Source: Alphaproteobacteria bacterium (lineage in GTDB: Bacteria; Pseudomonadota; Alphaproteobacteria; JALRGP01). Taken from it: a stretch of DNA of 19,796 nucleotides. The notes under the pieces are model-generated. The model ran no database searches. It was not told the DNA's origin and saw only the letters and a list, made by a program, of their open reading frames with translations. The translations under genes were made by a program, and so were the position numbers. Below, one piece after another: positions 1 through 6,529 of the stretch; position 1 is the first letter of the stretch; each line of letters starts with the position of its first letter. Location of the stretch: NCBI GenBank assembly GCA_023259685.1, contig JALRGP010000006.1:1-19796 (forward strand), written 5' to 3'.

Positions 1-1
1 G

Positions 2-76
2 ATGACCTTGAAATTCCATGAAATGCGCATACTCATCTTTAACAATGATCCATCTCCCTTTAAAGATAAAAAATGA
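2..76 (+). CDS. C-terminal tail of an unknown protein (partial)
   Basis: An open frame enters from the left edge and ends with TGA at 74-76. It gives about 24 residues ending in a charged Lys-rich tail (DPSPFKDKK). A strong terminator hairpin begins two bases after the stop, which is what one expects at the end of a real + strand gene. Too little is visible to name a family. The frame contains an ATG at 2, so a spurious short frame cannot be excluded. Confidence 0.35.
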   Translation: MTLKFHEMRILIFNNDPSPFKDKK

Positions 77-77
77 C

Positions 78-107
78 AGGAATGCCCGAAAGCATTCCTT
101 TATTTAT
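78..107. terminator. Bidirectional rho-independent terminator
   Basis: A perfect 8-bp stem (AGGAATGC at 78-85 pairing with GCATTCCT at 92-99) closes a 6-base loop (CCGAAA). It is followed on the + strand by a T-rich run (TTATTTAT). On the - strand the same stem is followed, after one base, by TCATTTTTTA. It sits between the end of the partial + strand gene (stop at 76) and the end of the - strand gene (stop at 112), so it probably serves both convergent transcripts. Confidence 0.75.
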
Positions 108-111
108 GTTA

Positions 112-669
112 TTAATCTTTTATTTTCAGATAATCCTTAATAAAGTTGAACTTTTCTTGATCTTTTGAGCTCATCATCTGACTTTTCTGATGATTATAAT
201 AATTATTGAGTTCATTAGTTCTTCGCGCTAACTCTTCCTTTGATAATGCTTTTAAATCATCAATGGTCATATCATCAATAGATACTATAGATACTTGTTG
301 GTTTGAAGATAATTTGGCTATCCGTTGTGCTTGAATTTGTTCTCTCGTCAACTCAGCAGGCACAGTCGGGTTAGCGATTGGTTGTTGAACAGGAAGAAGA
401 CCTCGTTGCGAAGAATTCTGTTGCGAAGACCAACGTGATTTGGCATAATTGTTAGCAGCTTTTTCAAAATCACTCTTATCACCATCGCTCCATCGATATT
501 TTTCTCCTAAATTATTCAACAGTTTTGAAAAATTTGGCTCCCTTGCTCCCTGGATTTCATCAATTCCGCTGAAAAGATCATCGAGTTGGTATGCAATTGT
601 TTTTTCTTGTTCTATTTGTTCTATGTTGTTGTCACCGCATATATCTATACATGTGAGCAGTTGGTTCAA
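112..669 (-). CDS. Hypothetical protein, 5' end probably frameshifted
   Basis: An unrecognised soluble protein of about 185 residues counted from a TTG at 669. It has no signal peptide or membrane segment. A Gln/Asn/Ser-rich middle (roughly residues 80-125) leads into a charged, probably helical C-terminus (about 130-185, rich in Lys, Glu, Asp and Asn). The frame stays open upstream of the TTG to a stop at 735-733 without a good start. In another frame, an ATG at 752-750 reads MYANFSK; one extra A in the A4 run near 731-734 would join it to the open frame, giving about 28 further residues. The intact gene was therefore probably longer. The cause may be a mutation, slippage or an assembly error. 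The terminator at 78-107 follows its stop. Function unknown. Confidence 0.55.
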   Translation of the reverse strand: MNQLLTCIDICGDNNIEQIEQEKTIAYQLDDLFSGIDEIQGAREPNFSKLLNNLGEKYRWSDGDKSDFEKAANNYAKSRWSSQQNSSQRGLLPVQQPIANPTVPAELTREQIQAQRIAKLSSNQQVSIVSIDDMTIDDLKALSKEELARRTNELNNYYNHQKSQMMSSKDQEKFNFIKDYLKIKD

Positions 670-797
670 ATCTCTATTCTTTTTTTCTTCTGGTGTTTCT
701 AGGATTCGTTCAACTTCCTCTGTGTCTTTGTTTTAGAAAAATTAGCATACATCTTATCAATTTTTAAATGGTCGCGCCCCCCTGCCGGTCAGCAAAT

Positions 798-827
798 TTG
801 CGCAAATCTTTCATCCACAGTTACAAT
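798..827 (+). promoter_or_regulatory. Promoter of dcd
   Basis: TTGCGC (798-803), an 18-base spacer and TACAAT (822-827) form a good sigma-70 type promoter. Transcription would start near 834, about 20 bases before the GTG at 855. This excludes the upstream in-frame ATG at 768 as the dcd start. Two interlocked perfect palindromes, GCAAATTTGC (792-801) and TTTGCGCAAA (797-806), cover the -35 box and could be an operator. Confidence 0.55.
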
Positions 828-854
828 AAAAAAAATAAAAATCATAGCATCGCA

Positions 855-1418
855 GTGTCTATTTTATGTGACCGTCAAATTAAAGATTACGCTATTCATC
901 AGGATATGATCAATCCATTTGTTGATAATTTAAAAAAAGACAATATCGTGTCTTACGGTCTATCCTCCTACGGCTATGATGCAAGAGTTGCTACAGAATT
1001 TCGGATTTTCACCAATATTGATAACGCCATTGTTGATCCTAAGAATTTTTCTAATCATTCTTTTGTGGAACGCACAGTTGATCAATGCATCATTCCACCC
1101 AATAGTTTCGCATTAGGTCGAACAGTTGAATATTTCAAAATTCCTAAAAATGTTCTTGTGATTTGTTTAGGAAAATCAACCTATGCAAGGTGTGGAATCA
1201 TTGTCAATGTAACACCTTTAGAACCTGAATGGGAAGGGCATGTTACTTTAGAATTTTCCAACACAACTCCTTTACCTGCTAAAATTTATGCCAACGAAGG
1301 TGCTTGTCAGTTCATATTTTTAAAGGCAGATGAGACCTGTCAAACATCCTACAAGGACCGACAAGGTAAATATATGAAACAAACTGGTGTGACTTTGCCA
1401 AAAATATCAACAACGTGA
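855..1418 (+). CDS. dcd: dCTP deaminase
   Basis: Converts dCTP to dUTP in the cytosol, feeding dTMP synthesis through dUTPase. From the GTG at 855 the protein has 187 residues, the usual alphaproteobacterial length, and starts MSILCDRQIKD like the family. Visible family blocks are the GLSSYGYDARV motif, the FALGRTVEYFKIPKNV strand, GKSTYARCG, and the active-site segment PLEPEWEGHVTLEFSNTTPLP with its catalytic Glu. The reading frame extends upstream to an ATG at 768, but those extra 29 residues are low-complexity, non-homologous in look and lie over the predicted promoter, so GTG 855 is preferred. The stop is followed 53 bases later by tssG on the same strand. Identification is firm; the start is likely. 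Confidence 0.9.
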   Translation: MSILCDRQIKDYAIHQDMINPFVDNLKKDNIVSYGLSSYGYDARVATEFRIFTNIDNAIVDPKNFSNHSFVERTVDQCIIPPNSFALGRTVEYFKIPKNVLVICLGKSTYARCGIIVNVTPLEPEWEGHVTLEFSNTTPLPAKIYANEGACQFIFLKADETCQTSYKDRQGKYMKQTGVTLPKISTT

Positions 1419-1442
1419 CATTTTTCCCAAAAAGCCTATGCT
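1415..1442 (+). promoter_or_regulatory. Possible promoter of tssG-truB
   Basis: GTGACA (1415-1420), which includes the dcd stop codon, lies 16 bases before TATGCT (1437-1442). The -35 matches 5 of 6 and the -10 matches 4 of 6 of the sigma-70 consensus. It would put a start near 1449, upstream of the tssG ATG. Read-through from dcd is an equally good explanation for tssG expression. Confidence 0.3.
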
Positions 1443-1471
1443 AATAAAAAGGCCGTTCACTCAAAAATCTG

Positions 1472-2383
1472 ATGGCTTCTAAAATTTACCAAAACCTTAT
1501 TAAAAAGCCTTATGATTTTTCCTTTGATCAAGTGGTTTTTTTACTTGAAAAGGTTGTTGAGCCCATCTCTCAATTGGGTGACGCTTTATCGGTTCAACAG
1601 GAAGGCCTTCGCATTAAATCTCATATGGCATTATCTCATCCCTCGTGCGAGGTGCAAAAAATTGTTCTTCATCAATATAAAAAACCAGTTATTTATATTA
1701 ATTTTTTAGGAATTTCTGGTATTCAGGGGACCTATGACGATACTGATTTAACACCTCAATTTAATCATTTTTTAGATATTTTTCACCATCGGATGGCTGG
1801 GCTGTGGACCAAGGCAAGACGTGTGCGTCACGTTAATTTATTAAATTTGCCTTTTGACAAAAGTTTACCGGGCCATATGATGGCGGCGTTGAGTGGTCCA
1901 TGGGCAAAGAGCCATGTTCAACTTATCCCTTTTTTTCATTTATTTTTTTCATCACAGCGTTCACAAATAGCAATTGAATGTTTATTATCGAATCTGTTGG
2001 ACAGACGTGTTCATTTTAATGGTATGCGCGGAGAATATGTTTCCCCTCCCCCATGTGAATTATCACGCTTAAAGCAAAGATTTTCAACATTGGGACATGA
2101 TTTGGTTATCGGCCGACGAAGCTTCAATCCCGTTAAAGGAGTTGAGGTGTCTTTTTTTTCCCATTCTTTTGATGAGCTATCAAAGTTTTTCCCAAATTCA
2201 CCACTGTCTCAATTCATACATAAAACCTTGTGTCACTTAATGAAAAAACCCATCAATATTTTTTTAAAAATCTCTTTTAAAAAAAATACAGTACAACCTT
2301 GTGTATTGGGACGCTCCCATCACTTACAATGGAATACTTTTTTGAAAACAGCCAAAGATCCTGTGGTCGAGTTTAAGCTATGA
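1472..2383 (+). CDS. tssG: Type VI secretion baseplate subunit TssG
   Basis: A divergent 303-residue member of the TssG (ImpH/VasB) family, a wedge component of the T6SS baseplate that works with TssK, TssF and TssE at the cytoplasmic face of the inner membrane. The order of family signatures is kept: an N-terminal YDFSFDQVVFLLEKV segment, LRIKSHMALSHPSCEV, the core INFLGISGIQG, a FLDIFHHRM helix, and near the C-terminus a hydrophobic strand followed by VLGRSHHLQWNTFL, matching the family's LG-x-x-x-WL ending. No signal peptide. The stop overlaps the truB start by 4 bases, so it is translationally coupled to a housekeeping gene. No other T6SS gene is adjacent; tssL lies about 13 kb away on the other strand. 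Confidence 0.75.
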   Translation: MASKIYQNLIKKPYDFSFDQVVFLLEKVVEPISQLGDALSVQQEGLRIKSHMALSHPSCEVQKIVLHQYKKPVIYINFLGISGIQGTYDDTDLTPQFNHFLDIFHHRMAGLWTKARRVRHVNLLNLPFDKSLPGHMMAALSGPWAKSHVQLIPFFHLFFSSQRSQIAIECLLSNLLDRRVHFNGMRGEYVSPPPCELSRLKQRFSTLGHDLVIGRRSFNPVKGVEVSFFSHSFDELSKFFPNSPLSQFIHKTLCHLMKKPINIFLKISFKKNTVQPCVLGRSHHLQWNTFLKTAKDPVVEFKL

Positions 2384-3042
2384 TCATGATGATGGACGGA
2401 TTTTTTATTCTTGATAAACCTGAAGGTATATCCTCCAGGCAATCTAGTCAATTTTTAAAAAATAAATATACAAAAATTGGTCACGTGGGAACATTGGATC
2501 CCTTTGCAACGGGCGTTCTTCCGATTGCCATTGGAGCAGGATGCAAATGTATTCACAGACTCAAAGACGTCAAAAAAATCTATGATATGACCTTAAGATT
2601 TGGAGAAGAAACAGATACAGGAGATTTGGATGGCATGGTTATCAACCATAGCGATCACATCCCAAGTTATGAGGACATTGAACGCGCTATCCCGTTGTTT
2701 TTAGGAAACATTATTCAAGAAACACCTAAATTTAGTGCCATTAAAATTCAAGGAAAAAGATCCTATGAATGGGCAAGGCAAGGCGTTTCAAAAATTATTC
2801 CAAAAAGAGTTGTTACCATTATCAATATTGTTGTCCAAGCCTATGAGTACCCTTACTTAAAAGCAAGAGTGACATGTGAACAAGGGACCTATATTCGCAC
2901 CCTTGCCATGGATATTGCAAAATCAATGAACAGTGTTGGCCACCTCACATCTCTCAGACGCGTATATTCATGTGGTTTTGGTGAAAATCATTTGGGCCAA
3001 TTTATATCATGTGGTGATTTAGAGCCTTTTTTAAAAAAATAA
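2380..3042 (+). CDS. truB: tRNA pseudouridine-55 synthase, short form
   Basis: Makes pseudouridine 55 in the T-loop of tRNAs. The catalytic domain is complete to the eye: ILDKPEGISSRQS near the N-terminus, HVGTLDPFATGVLP with the catalytic Asp at about residue 40, TDTGDLDG, PKFSAIKIQGKRSYEWAR and EQGTYIRTLAMDIA. At 220 residues it is about 80-90 shorter than usual TruB (around 300). It stops just after the HLTSLRR segment, so the C-terminal PUA/TruB_C RNA-binding domain is absent. Nothing resembling that domain follows in any frame. The start overlaps the tssG stop (ATGA); further in-frame ATGs at 2386, 2389 and 2392 are also possible starts. Confidence 0.88.
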   Translation: MIMMMDGFFILDKPEGISSRQSSQFLKNKYTKIGHVGTLDPFATGVLPIAIGAGCKCIHRLKDVKKIYDMTLRFGEETDTGDLDGMVINHSDHIPSYEDIERAIPLFLGNIIQETPKFSAIKIQGKRSYEWARQGVSKIIPKRVVTIINIVVQAYEYPYLKARVTCEQGTYIRTLAMDIAKSMNSVGHLTSLRRVYSCGFGENHLGQFISCGDLEPFLKK

Positions 3043-3056
3043 AGGTATGTGAATTT

Positions 3057-3086
3057 TTGCCTACCCACACTGATATTCGTTAATAT
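3057..3086 (+). promoter_or_regulatory. Promoter of the thioredoxin-pheS-nadK operon
   Basis: TTGCCT (3057-3062), an 18-base spacer and TAATAT (3081-3086) lie in the 70-base gap after truB. They place transcription start near 3093, about 20 bases upstream of the ATG at 3113. A purine-rich AAGGGC ribosome-binding site precedes the ATG. Confidence 0.5.
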
Positions 3087-3112
3087 AAAAGAAATATTCA
3101 AGGGCATCTGAT

Positions 3113-3733
3113 ATGCTTTTTAAATGGGGCGCGGCATCGGTGTTGATTGCGATCATAGCGGGTTTCTTTTATTTAAAACCTTATGCTGAACATACAAATA
3201 ATAAGATTGAGGAAAAATTATCATATAATGATAATGAAAAAAACATATCTAATAAATCTGTTAGCGATGCCAAAAATAGTCTAATTTCTTTGGGATTTGA
3301 TATATTTTTAACACCTAAACATATATCTCATTCAATGGCACAAATCATGGAAAATTATCATAGTCCTTCTTACAATAAGCAATTAGGCGATTTTAAAAAG
3401 GCGATTATTCATGTGTGGGGAATTTTTTGCCCCCCTTGCCGGCGTGAAATGCCTGAATTGAATCATGCTGTTAAAGATTTTCGTCAAAGCAATATTCCAG
3501 TCATCTGTCTTTGTTTAACAAGCCCCTTGGAGGAATTAAAAGATTACCTCAAAAATAATCAATTAAATGATATTAGTATCGCCATGGACGGGGATGCTTT
3601 TATTGAACAGTTTAATGTATCGAGTGTTCCTCAAACATTTTTATTAAAAGATGGAAAAATTATTGCAAAAATCGAAGGTGCTTTTGAATGGAGTCAAAAT
3701 AATATTAATGATATCAAAGAGGTTCTAAAGTGA
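3113..3733 (+). CDS. Membrane-anchored TlpA/ResA-like thioredoxin
   Basis: A 206-residue thiol-disulfide oxidoreductase predicted to sit on the periplasmic face of the inner membrane. Residues about 4-22 form one hydrophobic anchor with a basic start. A polar linker follows, then a thioredoxin fold. The active site is WGIFCPPC, with CPPC at residues 106-109; the residue before the first Cys is Phe where Trp is usual. SVPQTFLL near residue 170 supplies the cis-Pro loop, and a short C-terminal helix ends the fold. Relatives reduce apocytochrome c or other periplasmic thiols; the partner here cannot be read from sequence. The stop overlaps the pheS GTG start (GTGA at 3730-3733). Confidence 0.82.
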   Translation: MLFKWGAASVLIAIIAGFFYLKPYAEHTNNKIEEKLSYNDNEKNISNKSVSDAKNSLISLGFDIFLTPKHISHSMAQIMENYHSPSYNKQLGDFKKAIIHVWGIFCPPCRREMPELNHAVKDFRQSNIPVICLCLTSPLEELKDYLKNNQLNDISIAMDGDAFIEQFNVSSVPQTFLLKDGKIIAKIEGAFEWSQNNINDIKEVLK

Positions 3734-4671
3734 TCATATCGGAATGCGAAATTGAAAACATCACTACTTTAGAAGAATTAGAGTCTCTGCGCCAGCATTT
3801 GCTTGGTAAAGATGGTTTGATTACAAAAGAAATGAAAGGTCTGTCTACCTTATCTATTGATAAAAAAAAACAAAAAGGCCAAGAAATCAACGTTCTTAAA
3901 GATCGCCTTGTGAGTGCCATTAAACGCCAAAAAGGTGTGATTGAGGATCAATTATTACAAAAAGAATTAGAGGCACAACGGATCGATGTGACATTGCCGG
4001 GCAGAAAACGCCATCAAGGTCGACAACACCCATTAACATGGGGAATGGAATGGGTGAAAAATTATTTTTCGTTGAAAGGTTTTGATACACAGACGGGCCC
4101 GGATATTGAAACACCTTTTTATAATTTTGATGCATTAAATATTCCATCACATCACCCGGCGCGTCAAAGTCATGATACATTTTATGTGAATAATGATTTA
4201 CTACTGAGAACGCATACCTCTTCCGTTCAAATTCGCGCTATGGAGATGCAAAAACCACCTGTGCGTTTAATATCGATGGGACGCGTTTACCGTTCGGATG
4301 CTTTGGATATGACCCATTCTCCTATGTTTCATCAAATCGAAGGACTTGTGATCGAACCTGGTATTCATATGGGGCATTTAAAAGGATTATTATTATCTTT
4401 GTTTAAAGATTTTTTTGATAATCCTCAATTATCTATTCGGTTCAGGCCCAGTTTTTTCCCATTTACAGAACCCAGTGCAGAAATTGATATCTCATTTGAT
4501 GAAAAAAATTGGTTAGAAATGGGAGGATGTGGCATGGTTCATCCAAATGTTTTAGAAAACATGAATATCGACCCTACGTCGCATCAAGGATTTGCTTTTG
4601 GTTTGGGGATGGAGCGTTTATTAATGGTCAAACACAAAATGACAGATATCAGGCGATTGATAGGATGTTAA
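3730..4671 (+). CDS. pheS: Phenylalanyl-tRNA synthetase alpha subunit, short C-terminus
   Basis: Catalytic subunit that charges tRNA-Phe, working as an alpha2beta2 complex with PheT. Residues about 1-90 form the helical coiled-coil arm. The catalytic core follows, with class II motif 2 (MGRVYRSDALDMTHSPMFHQ) and motif 3 (FAFGLGMERLLM). The protein ends TDIRRLIGC at residue 313, where other PheS proteins continue with an aromatic tail of the type FFENDLRFLxQF. About ten conserved residues are therefore missing, and nadK begins inside this end with a 7-base overlap. It starts with GTG overlapping the thioredoxin stop. pheT does not follow, so the beta subunit must be encoded elsewhere. Confidence 0.9.
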   Translation: MIISECEIENITTLEELESLRQHLLGKDGLITKEMKGLSTLSIDKKKQKGQEINVLKDRLVSAIKRQKGVIEDQLLQKELEAQRIDVTLPGRKRHQGRQHPLTWGMEWVKNYFSLKGFDTQTGPDIETPFYNFDALNIPSHHPARQSHDTFYVNNDLLLRTHTSSVQIRAMEMQKPPVRLISMGRVYRSDALDMTHSPMFHQIEGLVIEPGIHMGHLKGLLLSLFKDFFDNPQLSIRFRPSFFPFTEPSAEIDISFDEKNWLEMGGCGMVHPNVLENMNIDPTSHQGFAFGLGMERLLMVKHKMTDIRRLIGC

Positions 4672-5420
4672 GTTTTGTTTCATCAAAAACACCCAAAGCC
4701 CATCAGCTATATCAAAAATATGTCAAAAAATATGGGAACCATTCATTAGAATCATCTTCCACCGTATGCGTGATTGGTGGTGATGGTTTTATGTTACATA
4801 TACTTCGATCTTTGTACGGAAAACCCAATAAAATTTATGGTATTTCTAGTGGAACTGTTGGTTTTTTGATGAATCCACCTTCTCAAAATTTACATCAAGA
4901 TATTGAAAAAGCTTCATTATTATCTTTTAAGCCTCTTTTGGCACACAGCGTGGATATATACGGAAAATCTTATGAATCTCATGCGATTAATGAGGTGAGT
5001 ATTTTTAGAAAAACATCCCAAGCTATTCATGTGCAAATTGATTTAAATGATGTCACTTATTGTCCAAAACTTGTGGGGGACGGAGTGTTAATCGCAACAC
5101 CAGTAGGGAGTTCAGCCTACAATTATTCAGCAGGTGGTCCTATTATTCCTTTTGGTACACCATTATTAGCCTTAAGCCCTTTAAACCCTTATTTTCCTCA
5201 TTACCTAAAAAGCTTATTATTACCGGATTCGTTTTCTATTAAAATTAAAGTTTTATCATCGAAAAAACGTTTTTCAACATTGACGGTTGATAATTTCGAT
5301 GTGTGTAAATTACATCAGTGCTCCATTTCTTTGGATCCATCGTTTTCTTATCAGTTGTTATTTAAGGATTCAAAAACGTTAATAGATAAAATACTAAAAC
5401 AACAATTTTTAATGACTTAA
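4665..5420 (+). CDS. nadK: NAD kinase
   Basis: Phosphorylates NAD to NADP. 251 residues of the alphaproteobacterial type. From the ATG at 4665 the N-terminus (LSFVSSKTPKA) matches the first strand of the family, which fixes the start although the frame is open further upstream inside pheS. GGDGFML (about 38-44) carries the conserved GGDG, followed by GTVGFLMN (63-70), AINEVS and GVLIATPVGSSAYNYSAGGPI, the NAD-binding core. The start overlaps the pheS stop by 7 bases, so it is probably translated by coupling. A 266-base gap without a recognisable gene follows, ending in the folP promoter. Confidence 0.88.
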   Translation: MLSFVSSKTPKAHQLYQKYVKKYGNHSLESSSTVCVIGGDGFMLHILRSLYGKPNKIYGISSGTVGFLMNPPSQNLHQDIEKASLLSFKPLLAHSVDIYGKSYESHAINEVSIFRKTSQAIHVQIDLNDVTYCPKLVGDGVLIATPVGSSAYNYSAGGPIIPFGTPLLALSPLNPYFPHYLKSLLLPDSFSIKIKVLSSKKRFSTLTVDNFDVCKLHQCSISLDPSFSYQLLFKDSKTLIDKILKQQFLMT

Positions 5421-5628
5421 TAAAAATTAATGACATTTCTGCAGAATCTTCTTATGATTATGATGATATTCACGTCGTTATTGTGAACCCAGGGTCTGAG
5501 TTCAATTAAAAATTAGGTGGGAAAAATTTTCTTAATTAATGCCCCAAAATTCATCTGTTTTAGTATATTTTTCTTCACCCAACTTTTATCACACCCTCTT
5601 TTATCTCCCCCTTGCACCTCATAAAAAA

Positions 5629-5656
5629 TTGAGATGGATGAAAAATGTTTTATAAT
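5629..5656 (+). promoter_or_regulatory. Promoter of folP
   Basis: TTGAGA (5629-5634), a 16-base spacer and a perfect TATAAT (5651-5656) sit about 30 bases before the folP ATG. This is one of the two best promoters in the window. The rest of the 5421-5628 gap is AT-rich, pyrimidine-rich near 5565-5620, and holds no supportable gene. Confidence 0.65.
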
Positions 5657-5686
5657 ATTTTAAGTATACATAATTAAGTGTAATCA

Positions 5687-6529
5687 ATGCTTTTTAATAA
5701 TATATCTATTATGGGAATCGTGAATATGACTCCTGATTCTTTTTCAGGAGATGGACTTTTGAAGGATGATAATTTTATAGAAAAAACATACGAAAAAATT
5801 GAAAAATTTGTGGCTAACGGAGCTCATATATTAGATATTGGTGGGGAAAGTACACGTCCTGGGGCAGCGGCTGTATCTCTGGAAGAAGAATTAAGCAGAG
5901 TGATTCCGGTCGTTAAACACATTAAAAAAGAGTACCCATCTGTTTTAATATCCGTAGATACAACAAAAGCTCAAGTTGCCAAAGCTGTCTTAGATGAAGG
6001 CGTTATGATTATCAATGATGTCAGTGGTTTAATGATGCAACCAGACATGGCGCACGTTGCCAGTCAATATGGATGTTATTTTGTCATTATGCATTCTTAC
6101 CAACATCATTTAGTCGGATACAGTGAAAAAGTTGGACGTTATCAAACTTCAGATCCATGCCAAATTGTACCTGACATTATTCATGATCTAGAAAAGCTTA
6201 TCATATATGCCATCAGCCATGGTATTCCTAGAAAAAATATTATTATTGATCCTGGCATTGGTTATGGAAAAACCATTGAGCAGACGTTTGTTATTTTGAA
6301 AAATTTATCTCAATTCAAAAAAATGAACTACCCCATTTTAGTTGGATTGTCTAGAAAATCATTTATCAGTCACACTGAAAGTTGCCCACCTCAATACCGT
6401 TTGGGAGGCAGCATTGCTGCGAATACGATTGCCGTTTTAAACGGAGCAAATATTTTAAGAGTTCACGATGTCATGGAAACGGCCCAGGCTGTGCATGTCA
6501 CCAAGGCCATTTTAAATGCAAAATGTTAA
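5687..6529 (+). CDS. folP: Dihydropteroate synthase
   Basis: Condenses p-aminobenzoate with dihydropterin pyrophosphate in folate synthesis; the target of sulfonamides. 280 residues, normal length. The family signatures appear in order: GIVNMTPDSFSGDG (about 10-23), ILDIGGESTRPGA (48-60), LISVDTTKAQVAK, IINDVSG, IIIDPGIGYGKT, LVGLSRKSFI and GSIAANTIAVLNGANILRVHDV. It has its own promoter and is a single-gene unit. Its TAA at 6527-6529 overlaps the pyrG stop on the opposite strand within a TTAA, so the two genes converge with no gap. Confidence 0.93.
   Translation: MLFNNISIMGIVNMTPDSFSGDGLLKDDNFIEKTYEKIEKFVANGAHILDIGGESTRPGAAAVSLEEELSRVIPVVKHIKKEYPSVLISVDTTKAQVAKAVLDEGVMIINDVSGLMMQPDMAHVASQYGCYFVIMHSYQHHLVGYSEKVGRYQTSDPCQIVPDIIHDLEKLIIYAISHGIPRKNIIIDPGIGYGKTIEQTFVILKNLSQFKKMNYPILVGLSRKSFISHTESCPPQYRLGGSIAANTIAVLNGANILRVHDVMETAQAVHVTKAILNAKC

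Noticed and set aside
768..854. Extended dcd start at ATG 768
   Set aside because: The extra residues lie on the predicted promoter and do not resemble Dcd N-termini; GTG 855 gives the family start.
5421..5628. Short open stretch ending at about 5508 (reads DDIHVVIVNPGSEFN) as a gene remnant
   Set aside because: No start codon, only about 30 codons open and no recognisable homology. Not enough to call a pseudogene.
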